Shown: positions 53,420 to 63,458 of the stretch, one piece after another
Layout: each line of letters opens with the position of its first letter
Position numbering within the stretch: position 1 is the first letter of the stretch
From: Massilia niastensis DSM 21313
GTDB lineage: Bacteria; Pseudomonadota; Gammaproteobacteria; Burkholderiales; Burkholderiaceae_D
DNA length: 64,000 nucleotides
Assembly: GCF_000382345.1 (NCBI RefSeq)
Contig: NZ_KB908085.1
Location: 62,001-126,000, forward strand
Reading direction: 5' to 3'
Notes under the pieces: generated by a model
What the model was told of the DNA's origin: nothing
The model's database searches: none
What the model saw: the letters and a program-made list of their open reading frames with translations, nothing else
Program-made: the position numbers and the translations under genes

Positions 53420-54331
53420 CTAATCGCGCGTGCGCTGCACATAATCGAACAGGAAGTCGATGAAGCTCTCCGCCGCCGGCGACAGCGAGCGTCCCGGGCG
53501 CGTGTAGACGAAGAAGCGGCGCGTCAGCACCGGCTCCTCGAGCGGGCGCATCTCCAGTCCGTACAGCGTCGCCAGCTGCTGTGCATAGGGCAGGCAGGCG
53601 GTCACGCCGAGGCCCGCGCTGGCCATCGCCAGCGCCGTGGTCATGAAGGTGACCTCGTTGGCCGGCTTGAGCGCGGGTTTGAGCGATGCGTCGCGCAATG
53701 TCCCATGCATGTCGTCGAGCAGGCGCTCGGTGAACTGCCCCTGCAGCGAGATGAACGGATAGCGCGCCACGTCGCGCCAGGTGACGCGCGCCTGGCGCGC
53801 CAGTTCGTGCCCCTTCGGGAACACCAGGGCGAAGGGCATCTCGAACAGCAGGCGCGCTTCCAGCTGCGGGGCCGGGTCGCGTTCCGGGCCGATACCGAAG
53901 TCGGCCTCGCCGGAGAGCACGCGCGTGATCACGCTCTCGACCGCCGTATCGGCCAGCCGCACCTGGATCTCGGGGTGCAGCGCCTGGTAGGCGGCGATCA
54001 CTTCCGGCAGCAGGGTGCAGGACAGCAGCTGTGGCGCCGTGATGCGCACCAGCCCCTTCTTGAGCCGCGTGTGGTCGGCCACGTTAGCCAGCGCACCGTC
54101 GAGGTCATCGATCATCTGGCTAAATAGCGGATAGAGTTCGCGCCCGATGTCGGTCAGGCTGATCTTGCGCGTGCTGCGATCGATCACGCGTGCGCCGAGT
54201 GTCTGTTCCAGTTCCTTGATCAGGCCGGACAGCGCCGACTGCGTCACGTGCAGGGTCTGCGCCGCCAGCGTAAAGTGTCCTGTCCGGGCGACAGCGACGA
54301 AGGCGCGCATCTGGCGCAGGGTAGGATTCAT
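53420..54331 (-). CDS. LysR-family regulator of the FAH/isomerase operon
   Basis: 303 residues. The helix-turn-helix is HFTLAAQTLHVTQSALSGLI (about residues 19-38) with a substrate-binding domain after it (VFPKGHELARQARV, MASAGLGVTACLPYA). It diverges from the fumarylacetoacetate hydrolase gene with 93 bp between starts, so it probably regulates it. Start MNPTLRQMRAF is the family-typical N-terminus; the longer frame on this strand is antisense to the next gene. Confidence 0.9.
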   Translation of the reverse strand: MNPTLRQMRAFVAVARTGHFTLAAQTLHVTQSALSGLIKELEQTLGARVIDRSTRKISLTDIGRELYPLFSQMIDDLDGALANVADHTRLKKGLVRITAPQLLSCTLLPEVIAAYQALHPEIQVRLADTAVESVITRVLSGEADFGIGPERDPAPQLEARLLFEMPFALVFPKGHELARQARVTWRDVARYPFISLQGQFTERLLDDMHGTLRDASLKPALKPANEVTFMTTALAMASAGLGVTACLPYAQQLATLYGLEMRPLEEPVLTRRFFVYTRPGRSLSPAAESFIDFLFDYVQRTRD

Positions 54332-54424
54332 AAGATAGTCCGATAAATCGGATGAAAAATACTGTTTGAATGATAGTACGTTTTGATTTGTAATGGCGTC
54401 TAAAGATTCTTGGAAGGAAACAAC

Positions 54425-55450
54425 ATGAAGCTCGCCACTCTCAAAACGGGCGGCCGCGACGGCACCCTGGTCGTCGTCAGCCGCGATCTCATCACCTGCC
54501 AGGCCGTGCCGCGCATCGCCCATACCCTCCAGCAGGCGCTGGACGACTGGGACAACATCGCCCCGCGCCTCCAGCACATCTACGACCAGCTCAATGCCGG
54601 CACCGCCGACAAGGCCGAGTCCTTCCTCGAAGAGGAGAGCCACTCGCCGCTGCCGCGCGCCTACCAGTGGTGCGACGGCTCGGCCTACATCAACCACGTC
54701 GAGCTGGTGCGCAAGGCGCGCAACGCCGAAGTGCCGCCGTCGTTCTACACCGACCCGCTGATGTACCAGGGCGGCTCGGATTCCTTCGTCGGTCCGTGGG
54801 ACCCGATCGCGGTGCAGTCGGAGGACTGGGGCGTGGACCTGGAGGCCGAGGTGGCGGTGGTCACGGGCGACGTGCCGATGGGCGCCAGCGTCGACGAGGC
54901 AGCGAAGGCGATCCGCCTGGTCATGCTGGTGAATGACGTTTCGCTGCGCAACCTGATTCCGAACGAACTGGCCAAGGGCTTCGGCTTCTTCCAGTCGAAG
55001 CCGGCCAGCGCGTTCTCGCCGGTGGCGGTGACGCCCGACGAGCTGGGCAAGGCCTGGCGCGACAGCAAGCTGCACCTGCCGCTGCTGGTCACGCTCAACG
55101 AAACCCCGTTCGGCCGCCCGAACGCCGGCGAAGACATGACCTTCAGCTTCGCCCAGCTCATCGCCCATGCGGCGAAGACGCGCGAACTGGGCGCCGGCAG
55201 CATCGTCGGCTCGGGCACGGTCTCCAACAAGCAGGGCAACCTGCACGGTTCGAGCATCGCCAACGGCGGCGTCGGCTACTGCTGCCTGGCCGAAGTGCGG
55301 ATGTACGAAACCATCGAGCAGGGCGCCCCGGCGACGCCATTCCTGCGCTACGGCGACACGGTGCGCATCGAAATGCTCGACGACAGCGGCGCCAGCATCT
55401 TCGGCGCCATCGACCAGGAAGTCGCGCCCTACCACAGGAGGCATGGATGA
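54425..55450 (+). CDS. Fumarylacetoacetate hydrolase family protein
   Basis: 341 residues. DWGVDLEAEVAVVTGDVP (near residue 140) and GSDSFVGPWDPI provide the metal and substrate residues of the FAH fold, followed by DVSLRN and GFGFFQSKPASAFSPVAV. It has the small N-terminal domain of the FahA-like subgroup that cleaves fumarylacetoacetate or fumarylpyruvate. AAGGAAAC lies 6 bp ahead of the ATG. Its last four bases overlap the isomerase gene (ATGA), so the two act in sequence. No homogentisate or gentisate dioxygenase is in the window. Confidence 0.92.
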   Translation: MKLATLKTGGRDGTLVVVSRDLITCQAVPRIAHTLQQALDDWDNIAPRLQHIYDQLNAGTADKAESFLEEESHSPLPRAYQWCDGSAYINHVELVRKARNAEVPPSFYTDPLMYQGGSDSFVGPWDPIAVQSEDWGVDLEAEVAVVTGDVPMGASVDEAAKAIRLVMLVNDVSLRNLIPNELAKGFGFFQSKPASAFSPVAVTPDELGKAWRDSKLHLPLLVTLNETPFGRPNAGEDMTFSFAQLIAHAAKTRELGAGSIVGSGTVSNKQGNLHGSSIANGGVGYCCLAEVRMYETIEQGAPATPFLRYGDTVRIEMLDDSGASIFGAIDQEVAPYHRRHG

Positions 55451-56091
55451 AGCTCTACACCTATTTCCGCAGTTCGGCCGCGTACCGCGTGCGGATCGCG
55501 CTGAACCTGAAGGGCCTGCCGTACGAGGCGGTGCCGGTGCACCTGCTGCGGGGCGGCGGGGAGCAGCTCCAGGATGCGTACCGCAACATCAATCCGAGCG
55601 GGCTGGTGCCGTCCTTCCAGGACGACTGGATCACGCTGAGCCAGTCGATGGCGATCATCGAATACCTGGAAGAGACGCATCCCCAGCCGGCGCTGCTGCC
55701 GCAGGATGCGGCGGGACGGGCGCGCGTGCGCGAGCTGGCGCAGGTCATCGCCTGCGACATCCATCCTCTCAACAACCTGCGCGTGCTGGGCTACCTGGTC
55801 AAGCACCACGGCCTGGACGAGCAGGGCAAGAAGGAGTGGTACCGCCACTGGATCATCGAAGGCTTCCGCTCGCTCGAGGCGCACCTGGCGCGCGATCCCG
55901 GCGCGGGACCGTTCTGCCATGGCGACCATCCGACCATCGCCGACTGCTTCCTGGTGCCGCAGGTGTTCAATGCGCAGCGCTTCGACATCGACGTGGCGGC
56001 CTATCCGAACATCTGCCGCATCAATTCGCTGTGCATCGAGCTGCCGGCGTTCAAGTCCGCGCATCCGTCGCAGCAGCCCGACACGGAATAA
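55447..56091 (+). CDS. maiA: Maleylacetoacetate isomerase (zeta-class GST)
   Basis: 214 residues. SSAAYRVRIALNLKGL (residues 9-24) is the zeta-class glutathione site, with QSMAIIEYLEE and DIHPLNNLRVLGYL further on. It isomerises maleylacetoacetate or maleylpyruvate before the hydrolase encoded just upstream. The start overlaps the FAH stop by 4 bp. Its stop codon lies inside the first unit of a 10-bp tandem repeat. Confidence 0.93.
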   Translation: MKLYTYFRSSAAYRVRIALNLKGLPYEAVPVHLLRGGGEQLQDAYRNINPSGLVPSFQDDWITLSQSMAIIEYLEETHPQPALLPQDAAGRARVRELAQVIACDIHPLNNLRVLGYLVKHHGLDEQGKKEWYRHWIIEGFRSLEAHLARDPGAGPFCHGDHPTIADCFLVPQVFNAQRFDIDVAAYPNICRINSLCIELPAFKSAHPSQQPDTE

Positions 56092-56136
56092 GCGGGAACA
56101 AGCGGGAACAAGCGGGAGCAAGCGGGAACAAGCGGA
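56090..56136. repeat. 10-bp tandem repeat after maiA
   Basis: Four units AAGCGGGAAC (third unit GAGC instead of GAAC) followed by a partial fifth, starting in the maiA stop codon. It lies between maiA and a hairpin. The array can change length by slippage; I know of no function for it. Confidence 0.9.
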
Positions 56137-56143
56137 CGTAGGC

Positions 56144-56175
56144 GCCATGCCATCGGCCTGCGCCGATGGCATGGC
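56144..56175. terminator. Perfect 14-bp hairpin between maiA and the CBS gene
   Basis: GCCATGCCATCGGC and GCCGATGGCATGGC form a perfect stem with a 4-nt loop (CTGC). It lies 52 bp past the maiA stop and 7 bp before the end of the converging CBS gene. No T-run on either side, but the position fits a shared terminator. Confidence 0.65.
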
Positions 56176-56181
56176 CTGCGT

Positions 56182-56628
56182 TCAGTGCTGGGTCGGCGTG
56201 CGGTCGGGCTCGGACGGGCTCGAGATCTCGTCGAGCGCGCGGTCGACGCTGGCCGAGTGCCTGGTCGCCATGTCGCCCAGCGAAACGATGCCCACCAGCT
56301 GGTGCGACTTCTCGTCGATCACCGGCACGCGGCGGATCTGGACGTCGCCCATCTGGCCCAGCACCTCGTCGACGCTCTGGGTGCTGAAGCAGGTGCGCAC
56401 GTCGGTGCTCATGACGTCGCTCACATGGGTCCGGTCCGGCGACTGGCCGGCGGCGGTCGAGCGCACGGTGATGTCGCGATCGGTGATCATGCCCACCAGC
56501 CGGTCGCCGTCGCAGACCGGGATCGCGCCGACGTTCAATTCGTCCATCAGCTGCGCAGCGCGCTGGACGGTTTCCTGGGGCGAAATCGTTTGTACGTTGG
56601 GGGTCATGATTTCTTGAATGGTTTGCAT
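56182..56628 (-). CDS. CBS-pair domain protein
   Basis: 148 residues with two CBS motifs (about 7-60 and 72-130: MDELNVGAIPVCDGDRLVGM, and VDEVLGQMGDVQIRRVPVID). Such stand-alone pairs bind adenosine nucleotides and act as sensors or IMPDH-like regulators. The ATG at 56628 has GAAGGATCTCC-type ribosome site on the minus strand (AGGAGAT). There is no enzymatic domain and no operon partner, so the regulated target is unknown. Confidence 0.88.
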   Translation of the reverse strand: MQTIQEIMTPNVQTISPQETVQRAAQLMDELNVGAIPVCDGDRLVGMITDRDITVRSTAAGQSPDRTHVSDVMSTDVRTCFSTQSVDEVLGQMGDVQIRRVPVIDEKSHQLVGIVSLGDMATRHSASVDRALDEISSPSEPDRTPTQH

Positions 56629-56844
56629 GAAGGATCTCCTCGCGATTGGTCGATTGCCCGGGGTGGGCAGCATGGAGATCATGCGCCGAATCGGGAAAGT
56701 CGGACGCCAGATTGAATACGGGAATGGGTGCCCGAATCAGCGTGGATGCTCCCGATGGCTCCTGGCGCCGATGCCGTCATTGGCGAACGGCCCCGCGATG
56801 CGCCTTGCGCTACAATCGCGCCATTTTTCAGCGCGCAGCCCGCC

Positions 56845-57615
56845 ATGCCAACCTCCGCCATCCCCGCCCCCATCCTGCAAGCCCTCGACCTGGCCCACGC
56901 CTCCTGGCGCACGATCCTCGAGCAGGGCCTGGACGCCATGGCCCGGGCCAACCCCGGCTACCTGCCGGCGCTGGCGGTCGACGCTTACCTGCCCACCGAA
57001 CACCGCCTGTTCGCGGCCTTCGCCCTGCCCTTGGACCAGGTGCGCTACGTGCTGGTGGGGGAGGGACCCTACCCGCGCGCCGAGAGCGCCACGGGGGTAT
57101 GCTTCATGGATGGCGCGGTGGGCGAACTGTGGTGCGACAGCGGCCTGTCCAAGCCGGTCAACCGCGCCACCTCGCTGCGCAACTTCATGAAGATGCTGCT
57201 GGTGGCCTCGGGGCGCCTGCAGGCGCACGACACCGGCGGCGCGGCCATGGCGCCGGTGGCGTCGAGCGCGCGCAGCGACGGCTCGATCCGGACCCTCGCG
57301 CAACTGCAGGAAAACCTGACCCGCAACGGCTTCCTGCTGCTGAACGCCGCGCTGGTGTTCCGCTCCACCGTCGCCCCGGCCATCGACGCCCGCGCCTGGC
57401 AACCCTTCCTGCAGACCGTACTGGCGGCCCTGGCGGCGCGCCCGGCGCCGCCGACCCTGATCCTGTGGGGAAAGATCGCCGAGCAGCTCCGAAAGTTGCC
57501 GGAAACCGCCGCCCTGCCGCAGGTCGTCGCGGAACATCCCTACAACCTGTCCTTCATCCAGCACCAGGGCATGCAGCAACTGTTCGGCCCGATGGACTTG
57601 CTCAGGTCACAATAA
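56845..57615 (+). CDS. Uracil-DNA-glycosylase-like protein with an altered active site
   Basis: 256 residues. Positions resembling Ung are GEGPYPRAESATGVCF (residues 72-87), where E. coli Ung has GQDPYHGPGQAHG, and EHPYNLSF near residue 230, where Ung has HPSPLS. The catalytic Asp of family 1 is Gly74 and the following His is Pro77. The general fold and the NGFLLLNAALVF beta strand support membership of the superfamily. It may lack classical uracil excision or use another residue. Start MPTSAIPAPI is the first after the promoter-like CTACAAT at 56809. Confidence 0.72.
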   Translation: MPTSAIPAPILQALDLAHASWRTILEQGLDAMARANPGYLPALAVDAYLPTEHRLFAAFALPLDQVRYVLVGEGPYPRAESATGVCFMDGAVGELWCDSGLSKPVNRATSLRNFMKMLLVASGRLQAHDTGGAAMAPVASSARSDGSIRTLAQLQENLTRNGFLLLNAALVFRSTVAPAIDARAWQPFLQTVLAALAARPAPPTLILWGKIAEQLRKLPETAALPQVVAEHPYNLSFIQHQGMQQLFGPMDLLRSQ

Positions 57616-57740
57616 ACGCCGGCGCAAGGCAGGCTGCTCGAATGGAAGGGAAGGGCGGCGCGGGCGCGCCGGAAAAAATTCGGAAGAAAGCGCCAGGCGC
57701 CGTTTTTGGGGTCTTCAAGACAAGACGCCCGTGTTTTGCT

Positions 57741-57766
57741 ATACTTGACTAAATCGTTCAACTAAT
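57741..57766 (+). promoter_or_regulatory. IscR type-1 binding site at the isc promoter
   Basis: ATACTTGACTAAATCGTTCA then ACTAAT matches the ATASYYGACTRWWWYAGTCRRSTAT type-1 IscR pattern in most positions and embeds a TTGACT -35 element. It lies about 77-100 bp before iscR and predicts autorepression by [2Fe-2S] IscR. Confidence 0.75.
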
Positions 57767-57842
57767 CCGGATTTTTGCAAGCCATGCAAGGCACATGGAT
57801 TGTTTGAACAAGGGCAATATTTTAACACTAACCGGGGTTGTG

Positions 57843-58322
57843 ATGCGTCTGACCACCAAGGGCCGTTTTGCTGTTACCGCGATGATCGACCTTGCCCTCC
57901 GCCAGGGCAACGGTCCGGTCACGCTGTCGGGCATCAGCCAGCGCCAGGCGATTTCGCTGTCCTACCTGGAGCAGCTGTTCGGCAAGCTGCGCCGCCACGA
58001 GATCGTCGAATCGATCCGCGGCCCGGGCGGCGGCTACAGCCTCGCGCGTCCGGCCGACAAGGTGACGGTGGCCGACATCATCATCGCGGTCGACGAGCCG
58101 CTCGATGCCACCCAGTGCGGCGGCAAGGAAAACTGCCACGGCGCCGATGCCGCAACCGGCACCCGCTGCATGACCCACGAGCTGTGGACCACGCTGAACG
58201 AGAAGATGGTCGACTATCTCGATTCGGTCTCGCTGCAAGACCTGGTCGACCAGCAGAAGCAGAAAGAACAGAACGTCGTGGTCGTGCACCGCAATCACCA
58301 CGCCGCCGTCGGACAAAATTGA
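57843..58322 (+). CDS. iscR: Fe-S cluster-responsive Rrf2-family regulator
   Basis: 159 residues. N-terminal winged helix [20 protein letters not shown]; cluster ligands Cys92, Cys98 and Cys109 with His112. The loop between Cys98 and Cys109 is five residues longer than in E. coli IscR. It represses the isc operon when carrying its [2Fe-2S] cluster. Start at 57843 gives the family N-terminus; an ATG 16 codons earlier adds unconserved residues. Confidence 0.95.
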   Translation: MRLTTKGRFAVTAMIDLALRQGNGPVTLSGISQRQAISLSYLEQLFGKLRRHEIVESIRGPGGGYSLARPADKVTVADIIIAVDEPLDATQCGGKENCHGADAATGTRCMTHELWTTLNEKMVDYLDSVSLQDLVDQQKQKEQNVVVVHRNHHAAVGQN

Positions 58323-58341
58323 AGAATACTGGAGTGAACTG

Positions 58342-59598
58342 ATGAACGCGCCTTTGGACAAGAAAACCGAGCAGAGTTTCGTGACTGCGCCCCACTTCCC
58401 GATCTACATGGATTACTCGGCCACCACGCCGATCGATCCGCGTGTGGCGGACAAGATGATCCCGTTCCTGCGCGAGCAGTTCGGTAACCCGGCCTCGCGC
58501 AGCCATGCGTACGGCTGGAGCGCCGAAGCGGCGGTCGAGGAGGCGCGCGGCCACGTGGCGGCCATCGTCGGTGCCGATCCGCGCGAGATCGTCTGGACTT
58601 CCGGTGCGACCGAAAGCAACAACCTGGCGCTGAAGGGCGCCGCCCAGTTCTACAAGACCAAGGGCAAGCATGTCATCACCGTCAAGACCGAACACAAGTC
58701 GGTGCTCGACACCGTGCGCGAACTGGAGCGCGTCGGCTTCGAGGCGACCTACCTGGAGCCGCAGGACAACGGCCTGATCACGATCGAGCAGCTGGAAGCG
58801 GCGATCCGCCCGGACACCATCCTGGTCTCGGTCATGATGGTCAACAACGAGATCGGCGTGATCCAGCCGATCGCGCAGATCGGCGAACTGTGCCGCTCGA
58901 AAGGCATCATCTTCCATTGCGACGCCGCGCAAGCCGTCGGCAAGGTCGACATCGACCTGAACAAGCTGAAGGTCGACCTGATGACCTTCACCGCGCACAA
59001 GGCCTACGGTCCGAAAGGCATCGGCGCCCTGTACGTGCGCCGCAAGCCGCGCGTGCGCCTGGAAGCGCAGATGCACGGCGGCGGCCACGAGCGCGGCCTG
59101 CGTTCGGGCACCCTGCCGACCCACCAGATCGTCGGCATGGGCGAAGCCTTCCGCCTCGCCAAGGAAGAAATGGACGCCGAACTGGTGCGCATCAAGGCGC
59201 TGCGCGACCGCCTGGCCAAGGGCCTGATGGAGATCGAGGAAGTCTACGTCAACGGCGACATGGACCAGCGCGTGCCGCACAACCTGAACGTGTCGTTCAA
59301 CTATGTGGAAGGCGAGTCGCTGATCATGGCGATCAAGGACATCGCCGTGTCGTCGGGTTCGGCCTGCACCTCGGCCAGCCTGGAACCATCCTATGTCCTG
59401 CGCGCCCTGGGCCGCAGTGACGAACTGGCGCACAGCTCGATCCGCTTCACCATCGGCCGCTTCACCACCGAGGAAGAGATCGATTTCGCCGTCAACCTGC
59501 TGAAATCGAAGGTTGGCAAACTGCGCGAACTGTCGCCGCTGTGGGACATGTTCAAGGAAGGGATCGACCTGAACTCGATCCAATGGGCAGCCCACTAA
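58342..59598 (+). CDS. iscS: Cysteine desulfurase
   Basis: 418 residues, with an N-terminal extension of about 15 residues compared with E. coli IscS. PLP Lys220 ([10 protein letters not shown]) and the persulfide Cys342 ([10 protein letters not shown]) are present. It supplies sulfur to IscU for Fe-S clusters and to tRNA thiolation. It starts 19 bp after iscR. Confidence 0.97.
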   Translation: MNAPLDKKTEQSFVTAPHFPIYMDYSATTPIDPRVADKMIPFLREQFGNPASRSHAYGWSAEAAVEEARGHVAAIVGADPREIVWTSGATESNNLALKGAAQFYKTKGKHVITVKTEHKSVLDTVRELERVGFEATYLEPQDNGLITIEQLEAAIRPDTILVSVMMVNNEIGVIQPIAQIGELCRSKGIIFHCDAAQAVGKVDIDLNKLKVDLMTFTAHKAYGPKGIGALYVRRKPRVRLEAQMHGGGHERGLRSGTLPTHQIVGMGEAFRLAKEEMDAELVRIKALRDRLAKGLMEIEEVYVNGDMDQRVPHNLNVSFNYVEGESLIMAIKDIAVSSGSACTSASLEPSYVLRALGRSDELAHSSIRFTIGRFTTEEEIDFAVNLLKSKVGKLRELSPLWDMFKEGIDLNSIQWAAH

Positions 59599-59623
59599 TC
59601 AAGCGTATTTAAGGAGCATTACC

Positions 59624-60016
59624 ATGGCATATTCGGACAAAGTGCTGGACCACTACGAAAACCCGCGCAACGTCGGCGCCTTCGACAAGGGCGATGACGC
59701 CGTCGGCACCGGCATGGTGGGTGCGCCCGCTTGCGGCGACGTGATGAAGCTGCAGATCAAGGTCAACGACCAGGGCCTGATCGAAGACGCGAAGTTCAAG
59801 ACCTACGGCTGCGGCTCGGCAATCGCCTCGAGCTCGCTGGTGACCGAATGGGTCAAGGGCAAGAGCCTGGACGAAGCGCTGGCGATCAAGAACACCCAGA
59901 TCGCCGAAGAGCTGGCACTGCCGCCGGTCAAGATCCACTGCTCGATCCTGGCCGAAGACGCGATCAAGGCCGCCGTCGCCGACTACAAGAGCAAGCACGC
60001 CGACAAGGCAGCGTAA
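59624..60016 (+). CDS. iscU: Fe-S cluster scaffold protein
   Basis: 130 residues. Conserved Cys37 (PACGD), Cys63 (YGCGSA) and Cys106 (HCSILAE) and the HscA-recognition motif LPPVK are all present. It assembles nascent clusters with IscS sulfur. AAGGAG precedes the ATG. Confidence 0.97.
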   Translation: MAYSDKVLDHYENPRNVGAFDKGDDAVGTGMVGAPACGDVMKLQIKVNDQGLIEDAKFKTYGCGSAIASSSLVTEWVKGKSLDEALAIKNTQIAEELALPPVKIHCSILAEDAIKAAVADYKSKHADKAA

Positions 60017-60045
60017 TCACCCGTAGAACCAAGCTGGAGAACCAC

Positions 60046-60369
60046 ATGGCAATCACCCTGACCGAAAAGGCCGCCAAGCACGTCAACCGTTTCCTCGAAA
60101 GACGGGGCAAGGGGATCGGCTTGCGCTTCGGTGTGCGCACCACCGGTTGCTCCGGCCTGGCCTACAAGCTCGAGTATGTCGACGAGTCCTCGGCCGACGA
60201 TAACGTCTTCGAATCGCATGGCGTGAAGGTCTTCGTCGACCCGAAAAGCCTGCCCTACATCGACGGTACCGAGCTGGACTTCGCGCGCGAAGGACTGAAC
60301 GAAGGCTTCCGCTTCAACAACCCGAACGTCAAGGACAACTGCGGCTGCGGCGAAAGCTTCCGTATCTGA
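60046..60369 (+). CDS. iscA: A-type Fe-S carrier
   Basis: 107 residues, exactly IscA length. Cys ligands lie in TTGCSGLAY and the C-terminal CGCGESF. It carries clusters or iron to [4Fe-4S] targets. Start at 60046 with TGGAGA upstream. Confidence 0.97.
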   Translation: MAITLTEKAAKHVNRFLERRGKGIGLRFGVRTTGCSGLAYKLEYVDESSADDNVFESHGVKVFVDPKSLPYIDGTELDFAREGLNEGFRFNNPNVKDNCGCGESFRI

Positions 60370-60374
60370 GCCCA

Positions 60375-60890
60375 ATGCAGAATCACTTCGACCTGTTCCA
60401 GCTGCCGGCCCGTTTCGAGGTCGACATGCATGCGCTTGATTCGGCCTACCGCGAGATCCAGGGCCGCGTCCATCCGGACCGCTTCGTCAACGCTTCCGAT
60501 GCCGAGAAGCGGGTGGCGATGCAGTGGGCGACGCGCGCCAACGAGGCCTACCAGACCCTGCGCAATCCGCAGAAGCGCGCGCAGTACCTGTGCGAGATCA
60601 ACGGCGTCGACCTGCAGACCGAGTCCAACACGGCCATGCCGATGGCCTTCCTGATGCAGCAGATGGAATGGCGCGAGGCGCTCGACGATGCGCGCGCGGC
60701 GAAGGATGTCGGGGCGCTCGACGGGCTCGATGTCCAGGTCCGGAACGAGCGCAAGCAGTTGCTGGCGCAGGTCGGGCAGCAGCTCGACGCCGGCGACTTC
60801 CACGGGGCGGCGCAGGGCGTGCGGGCGCTGATGTTCCTGGAGAAGTTCGGGGACGAAGTGCAGTACGCGTTCGAGGCGCTGGAAGCCTAA
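60375..60890 (+). CDS. hscB: J-domain co-chaperone of HscA
   Basis: 171 residues. N-terminal J domain with the HPD motif (GRVHPDRFVN) followed by the C-terminal three-helix domain that binds IscU. It stimulates the HscA ATPase and delivers IscU. It is 5 bp downstream of iscA. Confidence 0.96.
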   Translation: MQNHFDLFQLPARFEVDMHALDSAYREIQGRVHPDRFVNASDAEKRVAMQWATRANEAYQTLRNPQKRAQYLCEINGVDLQTESNTAMPMAFLMQQMEWREALDDARAAKDVGALDGLDVQVRNERKQLLAQVGQQLDAGDFHGAAQGVRALMFLEKFGDEVQYAFEALEA

Positions 60891-60980
60891 TCCGCCGGTT
60901 CGCATCGGCGGACTGTCATTGTGGGGTGGCGCATTTCCGGTCACCCGACGAACCATAAGAACAATTCAGGTACCACCATC

Positions 60981-62870
<1,890 letters not shown>

Positions 62871-62912
62871 CGCCCCAGCACGCCACACAAAACAATCAAC
62901 GAGGTAATCCAA

Positions 62913-63254
62913 GTGCCACAAATCGTCATCCTCCCCCATCCGGTGTTCTGCCCGGAAGGCGCCGTTCTTGAAGCCCCGGCCGGCAAGTCGGTCTGCGACG
63001 TCCTGCTCGACAACGATATCGACATCGAGCACGCCTGCGACCGCGTCTGCGCCTGCACCACCTGCCACGTGATCGTGCGCGAAGGCTTCGACTCGCTGAA
63101 CGAGCAGGAGGAAAAGGAAGAGGACATGCTCGACAAGGCCTGGGGCCTGGAGCCGAACTCGCGCCTGTCGTGCCAGGCCATCGTCGCCGAGGAAGACCTG
63201 GTCGTCGAGATCCCGAAGTACACGATCAACCACGCCGCCGAAAAGAGCCACTGA
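62913..63254 (+). CDS. fdx: [2Fe-2S] ferredoxin, Isc-type
   Basis: 113 residues from a GTG start. Cluster Cys42, Cys48, Cys51 and Cys87 are in the same positions as E. coli Fdx (ACDRVCACTTC, LSCQ). It supplies electrons during cluster assembly. Seven Glu in a row with Lys (NEQEEKEEDML) lie after the cluster loop, typical of the family. Confidence 0.96.
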   Translation: MPQIVILPHPVFCPEGAVLEAPAGKSVCDVLLDNDIDIEHACDRVCACTTCHVIVREGFDSLNEQEEKEEDMLDKAWGLEPNSRLSCQAIVAEEDLVVEIPKYTINHAAEKSH

Positions 63255-63263
63255 GGATCAGCC

Positions 63264-63458
63264 ATGAAATGGACTGAAGTCACTGCCATCGCCGAGGCCC
63301 TGTACGAGAAGCACCCGGACGTCGACCCGACCACCGTGCGTTTCGTCGACCTGCACAACTGGGTCGTCGAGCTCGAGGAATTCGACGACGACCGTACGCG
63401 CGGCGGCGAACGCGTGCTCGAAGCCATCCAGGCGGCATGGATCGATGAAGCGCGCTGA
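63264..63458 (+). CDS. iscX: IscX, Fe-S assembly modulator
   Basis: 64 residues. The IscX pattern MKWTEVTAIAEALYEKHPDV, FVDLHNWVVELE and DEAR tail is present. It binds IscS and iron and tunes desulfurase activity. Its last bases overlap the next gene by 14 bp, so the methyltransferase may be co-expressed with isc. Confidence 0.94.
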   Translation: MKWTEVTAIAEALYEKHPDVDPTTVRFVDLHNWVVELEEFDDDRTRGGERVLEAIQAAWIDEAR

